Of a stretch of DNA of 33,336 nucleotides, positions 8,838 to 18,300 are shown piece by piece. This DNA is from Verrucomicrobiota bacterium (GTDB lineage: Bacteria; Verrucomicrobiota; Verrucomicrobiia; Limisphaerales; UBA9464): positions 1 to 33,336 of the forward strand of contig CANGKZ010000054.1 of assembly GCA_947454705.1 (NCBI GenBank). The letters run 5' to 3'. A program made the position numbers and the translations under genes. The notes under the pieces are model-generated. The model was given only the letters and a program-made list of their open reading frames with translations, did no database searches and was not told where the DNA came from. Each line of letters opens with the position of its first letter. Within the stretch, counting starts at the first letter, position 1.

Positions 8838-9326
8838 ATGGTAAACGCGGAATCCATGACGGACAGGACGGGGGGAGACTCGGCGCAGTCCTCAGTGTTG
8901 CTGATCGAGGAAGATTCTGCAGTCCGGATGTCCCTGGTTCGAGCCCTGGCTTCGGAGGGATTTCAAATCGATGGAATGGGCGCCTCGGTCCAGTTCGAGG
9001 AGTTCTTGAAAGGGCATTCCTATCAGGCCCTCGTGGTTTCTTTGGAGACGGGATCGATCGAATCCGGCCGCTCGGTGGGGCCCACCTACCGGCGTCGATC
9101 TCCGGCGGTGGACTGGGACCGCATTCGCAGGATTCGGCGGATCCACCCCGGGGGTTGCCTGGTGGCGTTGACCGTTTCCCGGCCGGTGGACTCGATGGAA
9201 GGGGTCGACGCCGTCGTTGAAAAGCCGGTGTCCGTGCCCGGGTTGGTCTCCCTCTTGAACGAACTTCTTCACCCGATGCAGCCGCTGTTGCCATCGACTG
9301 CCCGCTCAGCCGGAGGATCGCGTTAG
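8838..9326 (+). CDS. Degenerate receiver-domain protein
   Basis: A 162-residue protein. Residues 19-50 (VLLIEEDSAVRMSLVRALASEGF) look like the first strand and helix of a CheY-type receiver, with acidic pocket Glu24-Glu25-Asp26. Thr112 in ALTVS and Lys129 in VVEKPVSV match the conserved Thr and Lys. The phosphoacceptor position falls in ALVVSLETG, where Ser68 replaces Asp, so phosphorylation is unlikely. A basic stretch (RRRSP, RIRRIRRI) lies in the middle. No output domain follows. It is first in the efflux gene run, 53 bp before the CzcC-like gene; a GGGGG stretch 6 bases before the ATG supports this start, though Met7 is an alternative. It may tune the adjacent two-component system, but nothing in the sequence proves that. 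Confidence 0.7.
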   Translation: MVNAESMTDRTGGDSAQSSVLLIEEDSAVRMSLVRALASEGFQIDGMGASVQFEEFLKGHSYQALVVSLETGSIESGRSVGPTYRRRSPAVDWDRIRRIRRIHPGGCLVALTVSRPVDSMEGVDAVVEKPVSVPGLVSLLNELLHPMQPLLPSTARSAGGSR

Positions 9327-9379
9327 CCCCTCGCTCTTCGCGATTCGTCGGTCCAGATCTCAGTTTCTCCCATCATCCG

Positions 9380-10813
9380 ATGTTCATGCCCCATCCAGTC
9401 TTCCTGCGTCGATCCCTCCGCCCCGATCTGTGTGTCGGGGTGGTTGCGTGCTGCTCCGTGGGAATGCTCCTTTTTGGTACTCAAGAGCTGCGGGCCGATT
9501 CAATGGCCGTTCCCGCCGGTTCGACCGCTTCTTCTTCGTCGTCTGTCGCTCCGGGCATCCAGGGCCCGGTGAGCCTGTCGCAGGCGCGGCTGCTGGCATT
9601 CCAGCGCAACTGGGATCTGCTGGCGGCCCGGGCCGATGTGGACATTGCCCAGGCGCAATCGTGGGTGGCGCGTGAGTTTCCCAATCCGACCGTCGGATTG
9701 ACCGTGTCGAAGATCAACACCGACGGACGCCCTGCATCCACGGTGCTGGGGAACAGCGTGTTTCATCGCAACTACGACACCATTGCCTCGTTCAACCAGC
9801 TGGTGGAAATCGGCGGCAAGCGTTCGGCACGCCGGGCGTCTGCGCTGGCGGGCATCGACGGGGCAAAGGCGCGGTTTGCCGATGCGCGACGTCAGCTCGA
9901 TCTCGCCGTGACGCAGGCGTACTCGGGCGCTGCGTTGGCCGCGGAGAAGGTTCGCATTCTCAACGCCTCCGCTGCATCGCTCCGTCAGGAACTCTCCGTG
10001 GCCGAAGTGCGGTTGAAGGCGGGAGATATTTCGCGCTCCGACCACGATCAAATATCCATCGCCGCCGACCGCCTCGAACTGGATGCCCGACGTGCGGAAG
10101 CGGACGCCATCGCCGCCCTGATCCAATTGGAAATCCTCCTGGGCGAACCCACCGCGAAGGGAACCGTGGTGTTGGCGGAAGGATTGGATCAGCTCGTGTC
10201 CACGGCCTCCGATGCGGCTTCGCGTGCGGCGACGGCGCCGAGTTTGGACGCTGTGGTGGCACAACGCTCCGATGTGCAGGCCCTGCGAGCCGATGAGCGC
10301 AAGGCGGCGGCCGAGGTGAAGGCGCAGCGTGCGCAGCGGATTCCCGATCCCACGTTCCTGGTTCAGTACGAACGCGAGCCGGCGGATCAGCCCAACACGG
10401 TGGGCTTCGGTGTTTCCTTTCCGATCCCGTTGTGGAATCGCAACCGCGGTGCCATCGCCGCTGCGACCGCCGCGCGAGAACAGGCGCAGGTGCGCGTGAA
10501 GCAGGCCGAGGCGGCCGCCGCCGCGGATGTGGTGTCGGCCCGCACCGCGCTCAGCTCCGCCGAGGAACGGCGTCAACGCTACGCGCAGCAGATCACTCCC
10601 CGGTCCGCCGAAATCACCAAGACGGTTCGATTCGCGTACCAAAAAGGAGGCGCGTCGCTGCTCGATTTGCTCACTGCCGAACGCAACGACAATGATGTTC
10701 GCATGGCGGCCGCGCAGGCCGCAGCGGAAGCCGTCCAAGCGGCCGCAGCCGTGGCCGCCGCCGAGTCGGTGGTCGGTTCAACTTCCCTCTCTCCCAGCTC
10801 TTCCAAGCCATGA
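9380..10813 (+). CDS. CzcC/TolC-family outer-membrane efflux protein
   Basis: A 477-residue outer-membrane channel of a tripartite RND efflux system. A signal peptide is visible (hydrophobic core about 19-34, CVGVVACCSVGMLLFG, with cleavage probably near ADS). Two OEP repeats follow, each rich in long Ala/Glu/Arg-heavy helices: about 58-255 (starts SLSQARLLAFQRNWDL) and about 280-460 (AQRSDVQALRADERKA, then the PIPLWNRNRGAIAAA turn). The PIPLWNRNRG-type turn is typical of CzcC and related metal-efflux proteins. The stop overlaps the start of the adaptor gene by 4 bp (ATGA). Substrate class is inferred from the pumps downstream. Confidence 0.93.
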   Translation: MFMPHPVFLRRSLRPDLCVGVVACCSVGMLLFGTQELRADSMAVPAGSTASSSSSVAPGIQGPVSLSQARLLAFQRNWDLLAARADVDIAQAQSWVAREFPNPTVGLTVSKINTDGRPASTVLGNSVFHRNYDTIASFNQLVEIGGKRSARRASALAGIDGAKARFADARRQLDLAVTQAYSGAALAAEKVRILNASAASLRQELSVAEVRLKAGDISRSDHDQISIAADRLELDARRAEADAIAALIQLEILLGEPTAKGTVVLAEGLDQLVSTASDAASRAATAPSLDAVVAQRSDVQALRADERKAAAEVKAQRAQRIPDPTFLVQYEREPADQPNTVGFGVSFPIPLWNRNRGAIAAATAAREQAQVRVKQAEAAAAADVVSARTALSSAEERRQRYAQQITPRSAEITKTVRFAYQKGGASLLDLLTAERNDNDVRMAAAQAAAEAVQAAAAVAAAESVVGSTSLSPSSSKP

Positions 10814-11961
10814 AACTTCTCATTCCCTGTCTGTTGTCCGGACTGGTGCTCGCCGCCGGATGCCATCGTCAGTCGATCGTCGAGGAGGCCGCGTCCGATG
10901 TGAAGGTCGCCGCCGACCGCGTCACCTTTCAGCCGCAGAGCCCGAAACTGTCGTCGCTCTCCGTCGAATCTGCCGAAGCCTCCAAGGGCAGCGCGGTGCG
11001 GCTGAATGGGCGTCTAGCCTGGGATGACACCGTGACGGTGCGCATCTACACGCCGTTTGCCGGGCGCGTGATGCAGATCCTTGCCGAGCCCGGGCAGTTG
11101 GTGAAGAAGGGCGATCCTCTCGCGACGGTGGCTTCCGCCGATTACGGACAAGCCCAATCGGAGGCGCGCAAGGCGGCCGGGGATTTTGCCCTCGCGGAAC
11201 GCACGCTGCGACGCGTCCGCGAACTGCTGGAACACGGCGCGGTGCCCGAGAAGGACGTCGAAGCGGCCGAGGCCGACTACCAGCGCACCCAGTCGGAGAT
11301 GCAACGCGCGTCGTCGCGTCTCGCCTTCTACAACGGCAACACGAATTCCGTGGATCAGGTGTACACCCTCCGGAGTCCGCTGGACGGCGTGGTGGTGGAA
11401 AAGAACCTGAATCCCGGGCAGGAAATCCGGCCGGATCAAATGCTCGCCGGCACCGACCGCCAGGCCGCGCCGTTGTTTACGGTCACCGATCCGTCGCGCC
11501 TGTGGATTCTGCTCGATGCCAATGAAGCGGATCTTCCGTCGCTGCGCGTGGGCCAATCCTTCGAGCTCCGTTCCCGCACCGTGGCCACCCGCACCTTCGG
11601 CGGAAAGATTGAGCTGATCTCCGACTTCCTCGATCCGGCCAGCCGCACGGTGAAGGTCCGCGGCAGCGTGGACAACGCGAGCCGGCAGCTGAAGGCGGAG
11701 ATGTTCGTCACCGCCGAAATTCTGCCCGACGGCAGGGTGGCCGGCGCCGACGTTTCGGCCCGCGCCGTGTTCCTCAAGGGCGAACGCCAGTTTGTCTTTG
11801 TCGAGGAAGGCACGGGCGTCTTTGCCCGTCGCGAGGTGAAGGCCGGCCCCGAACACAACGGCAAGGTCCTCGTGCTCGAAGGTCTCAAGCCCGGCCAGCG
11901 CGTGGTGACCGACGGTTCCCTCCTGCTCGAACAGCTCCTTCAAACCCCCGAGGGAGGCTGA
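10810..11961 (+). CDS. CzcB-like RND periplasmic adaptor lipoprotein
   Basis: A 383-residue membrane-fusion protein that links the inner-membrane pump to the outer-membrane channel. The N-terminus is a lipoprotein signal (MKLLIPCLLSGLVLAAGC) with lipobox LAAGC and Cys18. The lipoyl halves appear as GRVMQILAEPGQLVKKGDPLATV (about 77-99) and SPLDGVVVEKNLNPGQEI (about 192-209), and they flank an alpha-helical hairpin. A beta-barrel region and a membrane-proximal tail with GLKPGQRVVTDGSLLLEQ follow. It lacks an obvious His/Met-rich metal-chelating N-terminus of the CusB kind. It is translationally coupled to the CzcC-like gene. It is the only adaptor gene, although two pump genes follow. Confidence 0.92.
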   Translation: MKLLIPCLLSGLVLAAGCHRQSIVEEAASDVKVAADRVTFQPQSPKLSSLSVESAEASKGSAVRLNGRLAWDDTVTVRIYTPFAGRVMQILAEPGQLVKKGDPLATVASADYGQAQSEARKAAGDFALAERTLRRVRELLEHGAVPEKDVEAAEADYQRTQSEMQRASSRLAFYNGNTNSVDQVYTLRSPLDGVVVEKNLNPGQEIRPDQMLAGTDRQAAPLFTVTDPSRLWILLDANEADLPSLRVGQSFELRSRTVATRTFGGKIELISDFLDPASRTVKVRGSVDNASRQLKAEMFVTAEILPDGRVAGADVSARAVFLKGERQFVFVEEGTGVFARREVKAGPEHNGKVLVLEGLKPGQRVVTDGSLLLEQLLQTPEGG

Positions 11962-11998
11962 TCGCCACCGGTTCCTTCTGCAAAACGCGTTCGCTTCG

Positions 11999-12025
11999 AT
12001 TGAGTTGTTTACGCGTGTAATCAAT
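11999..12025. promoter_or_regulatory. Dyad in the adaptor-pump gap
   Basis: The gap between adaptor and first pump (11962-12093) contains nested inverted repeats: ATTGA (11999-12003) opposes TCAAT (12021-12025), and TTAC-GCGT-GTAA lies inside (12009-12020). The dyad is AT-rich against a GC-rich background and could be an operator or an RNA structure. There is no T tract, so it does not look like a terminator. Confidence 0.3.
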
Positions 12026-12093
12026 ATGTTGGTTCAGCCGAGGGGATGCGGCTGGCGAGTGGTTCATCGTCTTTAATTCGCATCTGTTCCGCC

Positions 12094-15000
12094 ATGATCG
12101 GCACGCTTACCCACTATTCGCTGCGTCATCGAATGATCGTGATGGCGCTTCTGGTCCTGTTCATCGGGGCCGGTCTGAGTGCCTTCCAGCGCCTGCCGGT
12201 GGAGGCGTATCCCGACGTCACCAACGTCCAGATCCAGATCATCACACTCTTCCCCGGGCATGCCGCGGAGGAGGTGGAGAAGTTGATCACCGTGCCGGTG
12301 GAGAACGAGATGAACGGCATCCCCAAGCGGGTGTCGATGCGCTCGATCTCCCTCTTCGGCCTGTCGGTGGTGACGTTGGTGTTCGATGACAACGCGCAGA
12401 GCGATTTCGTCCGCAACCAGGCCTTCCAACATCTTTCCGCCGTGACGCTTCCGCCGGGCGCGCAGGCGAGCCTTTCTCCTGATGCCACGCCGGTCGGCGA
12501 GATCTATCGCTACACGCTCAAGGCCCCGTCGGACTACTCCATGGTGGAGTTGAAGGCGCTGCAGGACTGGGTGGTGGAGCGCAAGCTGCGAACGGTGCCG
12601 GGGGTGGTGGACATCGTCGGGTTTGGCGGACCCACCAAGCAGTACCAGGTGCGCGTGGATCCGGTGAAGCTGAAGTCCTACAACGTGACGCTCCAACAGG
12701 TCTTCACCGCGCTGGCCAATGGCAATCGCAACGCGGGTGGATCCTACATCGAGCACGGGTCGGAGATGTACGTGGTGCGCGGACTCGGGTTCGTGCGGGA
12801 CCGTGCGGACATTGCATCGATCGCCGTGGATACCAGAAATGGAACACCGATCCGCATCTCCGACATTGGCGAGGTGGTGGTGGGCAATGCCACGCGACTG
12901 GGCCGGGTGGGCAAGGTGATCCCGGGCGAACCGGACCAGGACGATGTGGTGCAGGGCATCGTGCTGCTGCGAAAAGGGGAGAATGCGCTGGAGGTGTTGC
13001 AGCGGGTGTTGGCCAAGGTGGATGAGATCAACGCGCACGATCTTCCCAACGGAATCCGTGTGGTGCCCCACTACAACCGGACCGAGCTGATCCAGCGGAC
13101 CCTCCACACCGTGCGACACAACATGGTCGAGGGCATCGTGCTGGTGCTCGTGGTGTTGATCCTGTTCCTTGGGCTGGGCAACTGGCGTTCGGCCCTCGTG
13201 GTGGCGGCGGTGGTTCCGCTTTCCTTGCTGGGGGCGTTCCTGCTGCTCGATCTGCGCGGAATTCCGGCCAACCTGATTTCCATGGGGGCGATCGACTTCG
13301 GAATCATCGTGGATTCCGCGGTGGTGATTATTGAGAACCTGCTCCACCTGATGGAATCGCGCCGCGACCGGAAGCAGCCGTTGTCATCGTTGATCATTGA
13401 GGCGGTTCGGCAGATGGGGCGACCGATCCTGTTCTCCAAGGCGATCCTGCTGACCGCATTCCTCCCGCTGTACACGCTGCAACGCGTGGAGGGGAAGATC
13501 TTCCGTCCCATGGCGCTCACCCTGACCTTTGCGTTGGTGATGGGCACGTTGCTCGCGCTGACGCTGGTGCCGGTGATGGCGAGCGTGGCGGTGCGGAAGA
13601 AGATCGCGGAGAAGGAATCGTGGCTGGTGGGACGTCTTCTCTCGGTGTACCGGCCGCTGTTGCAGTGGGCGCTGGCGAGTCGATGGCTCGTGCTCGGATC
13701 CGCCGTGGCCAGCCTCGTGGGAGCGGCGGTGTTGCTGGGATTCATCGGGTCGGAGTTTTTGCCCAAGTTGGATGAAGGTTCGCTTTGGGTCCGGGTGCAT
13801 TACCCGCAGTCGATCTCGCCCGTGGACGCCGCGCGCTACACCGGGAAGGTGCGCACGGCGTTGGCCAAATTTCCGGAGGTCCGCACGATTGTTTCGCAGA
13901 TCGGACGACCCGATGACGGCACGGATGTGAACGGCTTCGACACCGCGGAATTGTTTGTGGACTTGCATCCGCGCGAGCAGTGGAAGTCGGCCAAGGACCG
14001 CGAGGGCCTGGTGGCGTTGATGAATCGCTCGCTGGAGGAAATCCCGGGACTCGATGTGCAGTTCAGCCAGGTGATCGAGGACAACGTCAACGAGGCGGTG
14101 TCGGGCATCAAGGGCGAGCTGGGGATCAAGATCTTCGGCGACAATCCGGACAAACTGCAGTCGATCGCGGATCAGATTGTGGAAACGCTCAAGAAGGTGC
14201 CCGGGGCTGCCGACGTGGGCAGCGAGCAGTTGCTGGGGCAGCCGCAGGTGCAGATCACGATCGATCGTTCCGCCATCGCCCGCTACGGGTTGAGCATTGC
14301 CGATGTGCAATCGGTGATCGAGACCGCGCTCGGTGGTTCGGTGGCGTCGCAGGTGCTGGAGGGTGAGCGCACGTTTGATCTCGCGGTGAAGCTGGCGCCG
14401 GAGTTTGTGAGCGATCTCGATGCGATTCGGCACATCCCGGTGTTTGGCGGAAGTGGCGAGCGGCTGACCCTGGGATCGGTGGCCGAGGTGGCGGTCCGGC
14501 CGGGATTCGCCCGCATTTATCGCGAGGAGAACGCGCGTCGCATCGCGGTGAAGTTGTCGGTGCGCGGACGGGATCTGGGATCGTTGGTGAACGAGGCGCG
14601 CGCGAAAGTGGACGCTGCGGTGAAGTTGCCGACTGGGTATCATCTGGAGTGGACCGGATCGTTTGAGAATCAACAGCGCGCGGTGAAGCGGCTCGCGGTG
14701 ATCGTTCCGCTGACCCTGGTGGTGATTTTCTTCCTGCTCTTCACGGCATTCGACTCGGCGAAGCTCGCCTTCCTCATTTTGCTCAACGTGCCGTTCGCCG
14801 CGGTCGGAGGGTTGGTGGTGCTGCCGATGGCCGGGCTTAGCTTGTCGGTGTCGGCCCTGGTGGGATTCATCGCGCTGTTCGGCGTGTCGGTGCAGAACGG
14901 CGTGCTGCTGGTGGAGCGGATCCGCGAATTGCGACGCGAGGGCATGGCGCTGGCCGAGGCGATTCTGGAAGGGGCGTTGTCGCGCGTCCGGCCGGTGGTG

Positions 15001-15231
15001 ATGACGGCGTCGATGGCTGCCCTCGGCTTGTTGCCGGCGGGATTGTCCCACGCGGTGGGAGCGGAGACTTCGCGTCCGTTTGCCGTGGTTATCATTGGTG
15101 GGTTGTTCACGGCGACCGCGCTGACGCTGTTCATTTTGCCCATTCTCTATCCCTTGTTTGAGGAGACTGCCGACACGGCGGCTGCCCGGACCGTGGGGGA
15201 AGCGATCCGGCCGAAGTCCCACGGGCACTAA
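12094..15231 (+). CDS. CzcA-like HME-RND heavy-metal efflux pump (first copy)
   Basis: A 1045-residue inner-membrane proton/metal antiporter, counting from the ATG at 12094 (MIGTLTHYSL); an in-frame ATG at 12046 adds 16 atypical residues and is less likely. It has the RND layout: TM1, a large periplasmic loop (about 30-340), TM2-6, a second loop, then TM8-12. The TM4 proton-relay motif is DFGIIVDSAVVIIEN with Asp401, Asp407 and Glu414. That is the pattern of Zn/Co/Cd (HME1-3) pumps with two Asp, not that of Cu/Ag pumps. Ser408 replaces the common Gly. The segment RVEGKIFRPMALT follows TM5. The C-terminus is short and ends in SHGH. It is followed by a second pump gene with no adaptor between them. 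Confidence 0.93.
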   Translation: MIGTLTHYSLRHRMIVMALLVLFIGAGLSAFQRLPVEAYPDVTNVQIQIITLFPGHAAEEVEKLITVPVENEMNGIPKRVSMRSISLFGLSVVTLVFDDNAQSDFVRNQAFQHLSAVTLPPGAQASLSPDATPVGEIYRYTLKAPSDYSMVELKALQDWVVERKLRTVPGVVDIVGFGGPTKQYQVRVDPVKLKSYNVTLQQVFTALANGNRNAGGSYIEHGSEMYVVRGLGFVRDRADIASIAVDTRNGTPIRISDIGEVVVGNATRLGRVGKVIPGEPDQDDVVQGIVLLRKGENALEVLQRVLAKVDEINAHDLPNGIRVVPHYNRTELIQRTLHTVRHNMVEGIVLVLVVLILFLGLGNWRSALVVAAVVPLSLLGAFLLLDLRGIPANLISMGAIDFGIIVDSAVVIIENLLHLMESRRDRKQPLSSLIIEAVRQMGRPILFSKAILLTAFLPLYTLQRVEGKIFRPMALTLTFALVMGTLLALTLVPVMASVAVRKKIAEKESWLVGRLLSVYRPLLQWALASRWLVLGSAVASLVGAAVLLGFIGSEFLPKLDEGSLWVRVHYPQSISPVDAARYTGKVRTALAKFPEVRTIVSQIGRPDDGTDVNGFDTAELFVDLHPREQWKSAKDREGLVALMNRSLEEIPGLDVQFSQVIEDNVNEAVSGIKGELGIKIFGDNPDKLQSIADQIVETLKKVPGAADVGSEQLLGQPQVQITIDRSAIARYGLSIADVQSVIETALGGSVASQVLEGERTFDLAVKLAPEFVSDLDAIRHIPVFGGSGERLTLGSVAEVAVRPGFARIYREENARRIAVKLSVRGRDLGSLVNEARAKVDAAVKLPTGYHLEWTGSFENQQRAVKRLAVIVPLTLVVIFFLLFTAFDSAKLAFLILLNVPFAAVGGLVVLPMAGLSLSVSALVGFIALFGVSVQNGVLLVERIRELRREGMALAEAILEGALSRVRPVVMTASMAALGLLPAGLSHAVGAETSRPFAVVIIGGLFTATALTLFILPILYPLFEETADTAAARTVGEAIRPKSHGH

Positions 15232-15337
15232 GTCGGGTTGGGTGAAAATGGCAGAAGGGGATTGAATCGAGGTTCCGGCTCGGGTTCTCTTTGCGGCACC
15301 GAAGAGGCCCGATTCCCCATCGCGGACTTCTTCGTCG

Positions 15338-15360
15338 CCACCCGGGTTGTACTCGGGTGG
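15338..15360 (+). promoter_or_regulatory. Hairpin upstream of second pump gene
   Basis: CCACCCG (15338-15344) opposes CGGGTGG (15354-15360) around a 9-base loop. It lies 38 bp before the ATG of the second pump gene, in a 166-bp gap with no other clear signal. It may shape translation or protect the RNA end. It has no T tract. Confidence 0.3.
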
Positions 15361-15397
15361 TTCACCGTTGCTCCTCATGGCAACGGATCCCCATCCC

Positions 15398-18300
15398 ATG
15401 ATTCGTAAGCTCATTGCGTTTTCGCTGCATCAGCCGTTGCTCACGTTGCTGCTCGCAGCCCTCTTTGTTTGTGGCGGAGTGGCCGCTTTCAAAACCCTCC
15501 CGATCGAGGCCTTTCCGGATGTGTCGGACATCCAGGTCAATGTGATCGCACTTTATCCGGGCCGCGCGCCGGAGGAGGTGGAGAAGCAGGTGACCATCCC
15601 GCTGGAAATCGCCCTCAGCGGACTTCCGCATCAGGTGCGCCTGTTCTCCCACACGCAGTCCGGGCTGTGCTTCATGATGCTGACCTTCGACGAGAAGGTG
15701 ACCGATTATTTTGCGCGCCAGCAGGTGATCGAGCGTCTCCAGGGGGCGGATCTTCCGCCGGGCGTTCAGCCCCAACTCGGGCCACTCTCCACGGCGATCG
15801 GTGAGATCTTTCGGTTTCGTCTCAAGGGCGATGGCAAATCCCCGCGCGATCTTCGCAGCCTTCAGGACTGGGTGGTGGAACGTCAGCTCCGAATGGTTCC
15901 CGGAGTGGCGGACATCGTGACCCTCGGCGGGTTGATCAAGACCTACGAAGTGAATCCGGATCTCGCCAAGATGCGGTTCCAGGACATTCCGCTTCAGCAG
16001 CTCTACACGGCGCTCGGACGGGGGAATGCGAATGTGGGCGGAAGCAAGGTGGACCAGGGATCCCAGCAGTTTCTGATTCGCGGCGTGGGTTTGCTCCGGA
16101 CTCCGGAGGACATTGGAGACATCGTGGTGGCGGCGCGAAATGGCACTCCGGTGCGGGTGAAAGATATCGCGCAGGTTTCGGTGGCCTCGATTCCGCGCGA
16201 GGGAATCGTCGGACAGGATGACGTGGACGACATCGTCTCGGGCATCGTGCTGATGCGAAAAGGGGAGAACCCCTCGGAAGTTCTCAAATCGCTCAAGGAA
16301 CGCGTGGCGCTGCTCAATTCCCGCATCCTGCCGAAGGGCGTGCAAATCGTTCCGTACTACGACCGGACATGGCTGATCGACACCACGCTCCACACCGTGT
16401 TCCACAACCTGCTGGAAGGCGCGCTGCTGGTCACAGCGGTGTTGCTGATCTTCCTCGGGAACCTGCGTGCGGCGTTGATCGTCGCGTTGATGATTCCCAT
16501 GTCGCTGCTCGCGACCTTCATCGGACTCACCTGGCGCGGCATCCCGGCGAACCTGCTGTCCCTCGGTGCGATTGATTTCGGCATCATCGTCGATGGAGCG
16601 GTGATCGTGGTGGAGAACATCTTCCGTCACCTGAGCGAGGGACGGATCAGCCACAAAGACGAACCGGTGCGGTTCCGTGAAGCCATCCAACGCGCCGCGT
16701 CCGAAGTGGGCAAGCCGACCTTTTTCTCGATGCTGATCATCATCGCGTCGCACCTGCCGATCTTCACCTTGCAGCGTCATGAGGGACGCATCTTCGCCCC
16801 GATGGCGTGGACGGTGACCAGTGCGCTGGTGGGATCGCTGCTGTTCTCCCTCACCGTGGTGCCGTTGCTTTGTTACTTCCTGCTGCGAAAGCCGCTGCCG
16901 CATGAGGACAACCACCTGGTCCGGTTCGCCAAGGCGATGTACCAGCCGATTCTCGACTGGAGCCTGGTTCACTGGCGCGCGGTGCTGGGCATTGCCGGCC
17001 TTGGGTTGCTCGGGGCGATGGGAATCGCTACGCAGCTCGGGACGGAATTCCTGCCCGAACTCAACGAAGGGACCATCTGGGTCAACACCACGCTGCCCGC
17101 CGGGGTATCGATCGATGAAGCCAAGCTCCGCTGTGCGCAAATGCGGAAACGAATTCGCTCCGTGCCCGAAGTGAACACGGTGATTTCGAAGGCGGGTCGG
17201 CCGGAAGATGGAACAGACCCCAAGCAGATCAACATGCTGGAGTGCTTCGTGGACATGAAGCCCGCGGAACAGTGGCGTCCGGGCATGACCAAGGAGCGAA
17301 TCCTGGAGCAGCTGGACAAGGCGCTCGATGATCTTCCCGGGCTGGAGACCAGTTTCTCGCAGCCCATTCGCGACAACGTGCTGGAGAGCATTTCGCAGAT
17401 CGACGGTCAGGTGGTGATCAAGGTCTTTGGCGAGGATTCCGAGGTGCTGCAGCAGCAGGTGGATGCCGTGATTCGGCGCATCACCGGGGTGCCGGGCGTG
17501 GCGCGTGCCTTTGTGGATCGCGCGGGAAATGTTCCACAATTGGTCATCGATGTGAACCGCGCCGCCGCCGGTCGGCATGGGTTGAACGTGCAGGATGTGG
17601 AGGACGTGATCGAAACCGCACTGGGTGGAAAAGCGGCGACCGAACTCTGGGAAGGGGAGAAGCATTTCAAGGTCGTGCTGCGTCTCGCCGAGCCGGAGCG
17701 CGCCTTGGCCAAGCTCCGAGGCGTGCTGGTGGATACTCCGGCCGGGGCGCACGTGCCGTTGTCCGAAGTCGCCGACTTCAAGACCACCAGCGGAGCGATG
17801 AACATCAGCCGTGAAAACGGAACCCGAGTGAAGGCAGTGGGCGTGTTCATTCGCGGACGTGACATGGGCAGCGTGGTCGCCGACATGCAGGCGCGCGTGG
17901 CGGGATTGAAGTTTCCCGATGGCTACCTCGTGACCTGGAGCGGCGAATTCGAGAATCAGCAGCGCGCCATGAAGCGCCTGATCCTCATCGTGCCCATCAG
18001 CGTGTTCCTGATTTTCCTGCTGCTTTTCAACACGTTCCACTCGGTGAAAAGCGCGGTGCTTATCCTGCTCAACGTCCCGTTCGCCGTGGTGGGTGGAATT
18101 GTGGCGCTTTGGCTGACCGGAATCCCGCTTTCGGTGAGCGCGGCCATCGGGTTCATCGCGCTGTTCGGACAAGCGGTTCTCAACGGCGTGGTGATGGTGA
18201 GCTGCTTCAATCAGCTCGTGGACGACGGGGCGGAGGTGCGCGATGCGGTCTGCCAGGGGGCGATGCTGCGTCTGCGAACCGTGCTCATGACCGCCATGCT

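Noticed and set aside
15232-15300. TGGCAG-type sigma-54 promoter before the second pump
   Set aside because: The required GC at the fixed 10-base distance from the GG is absent.
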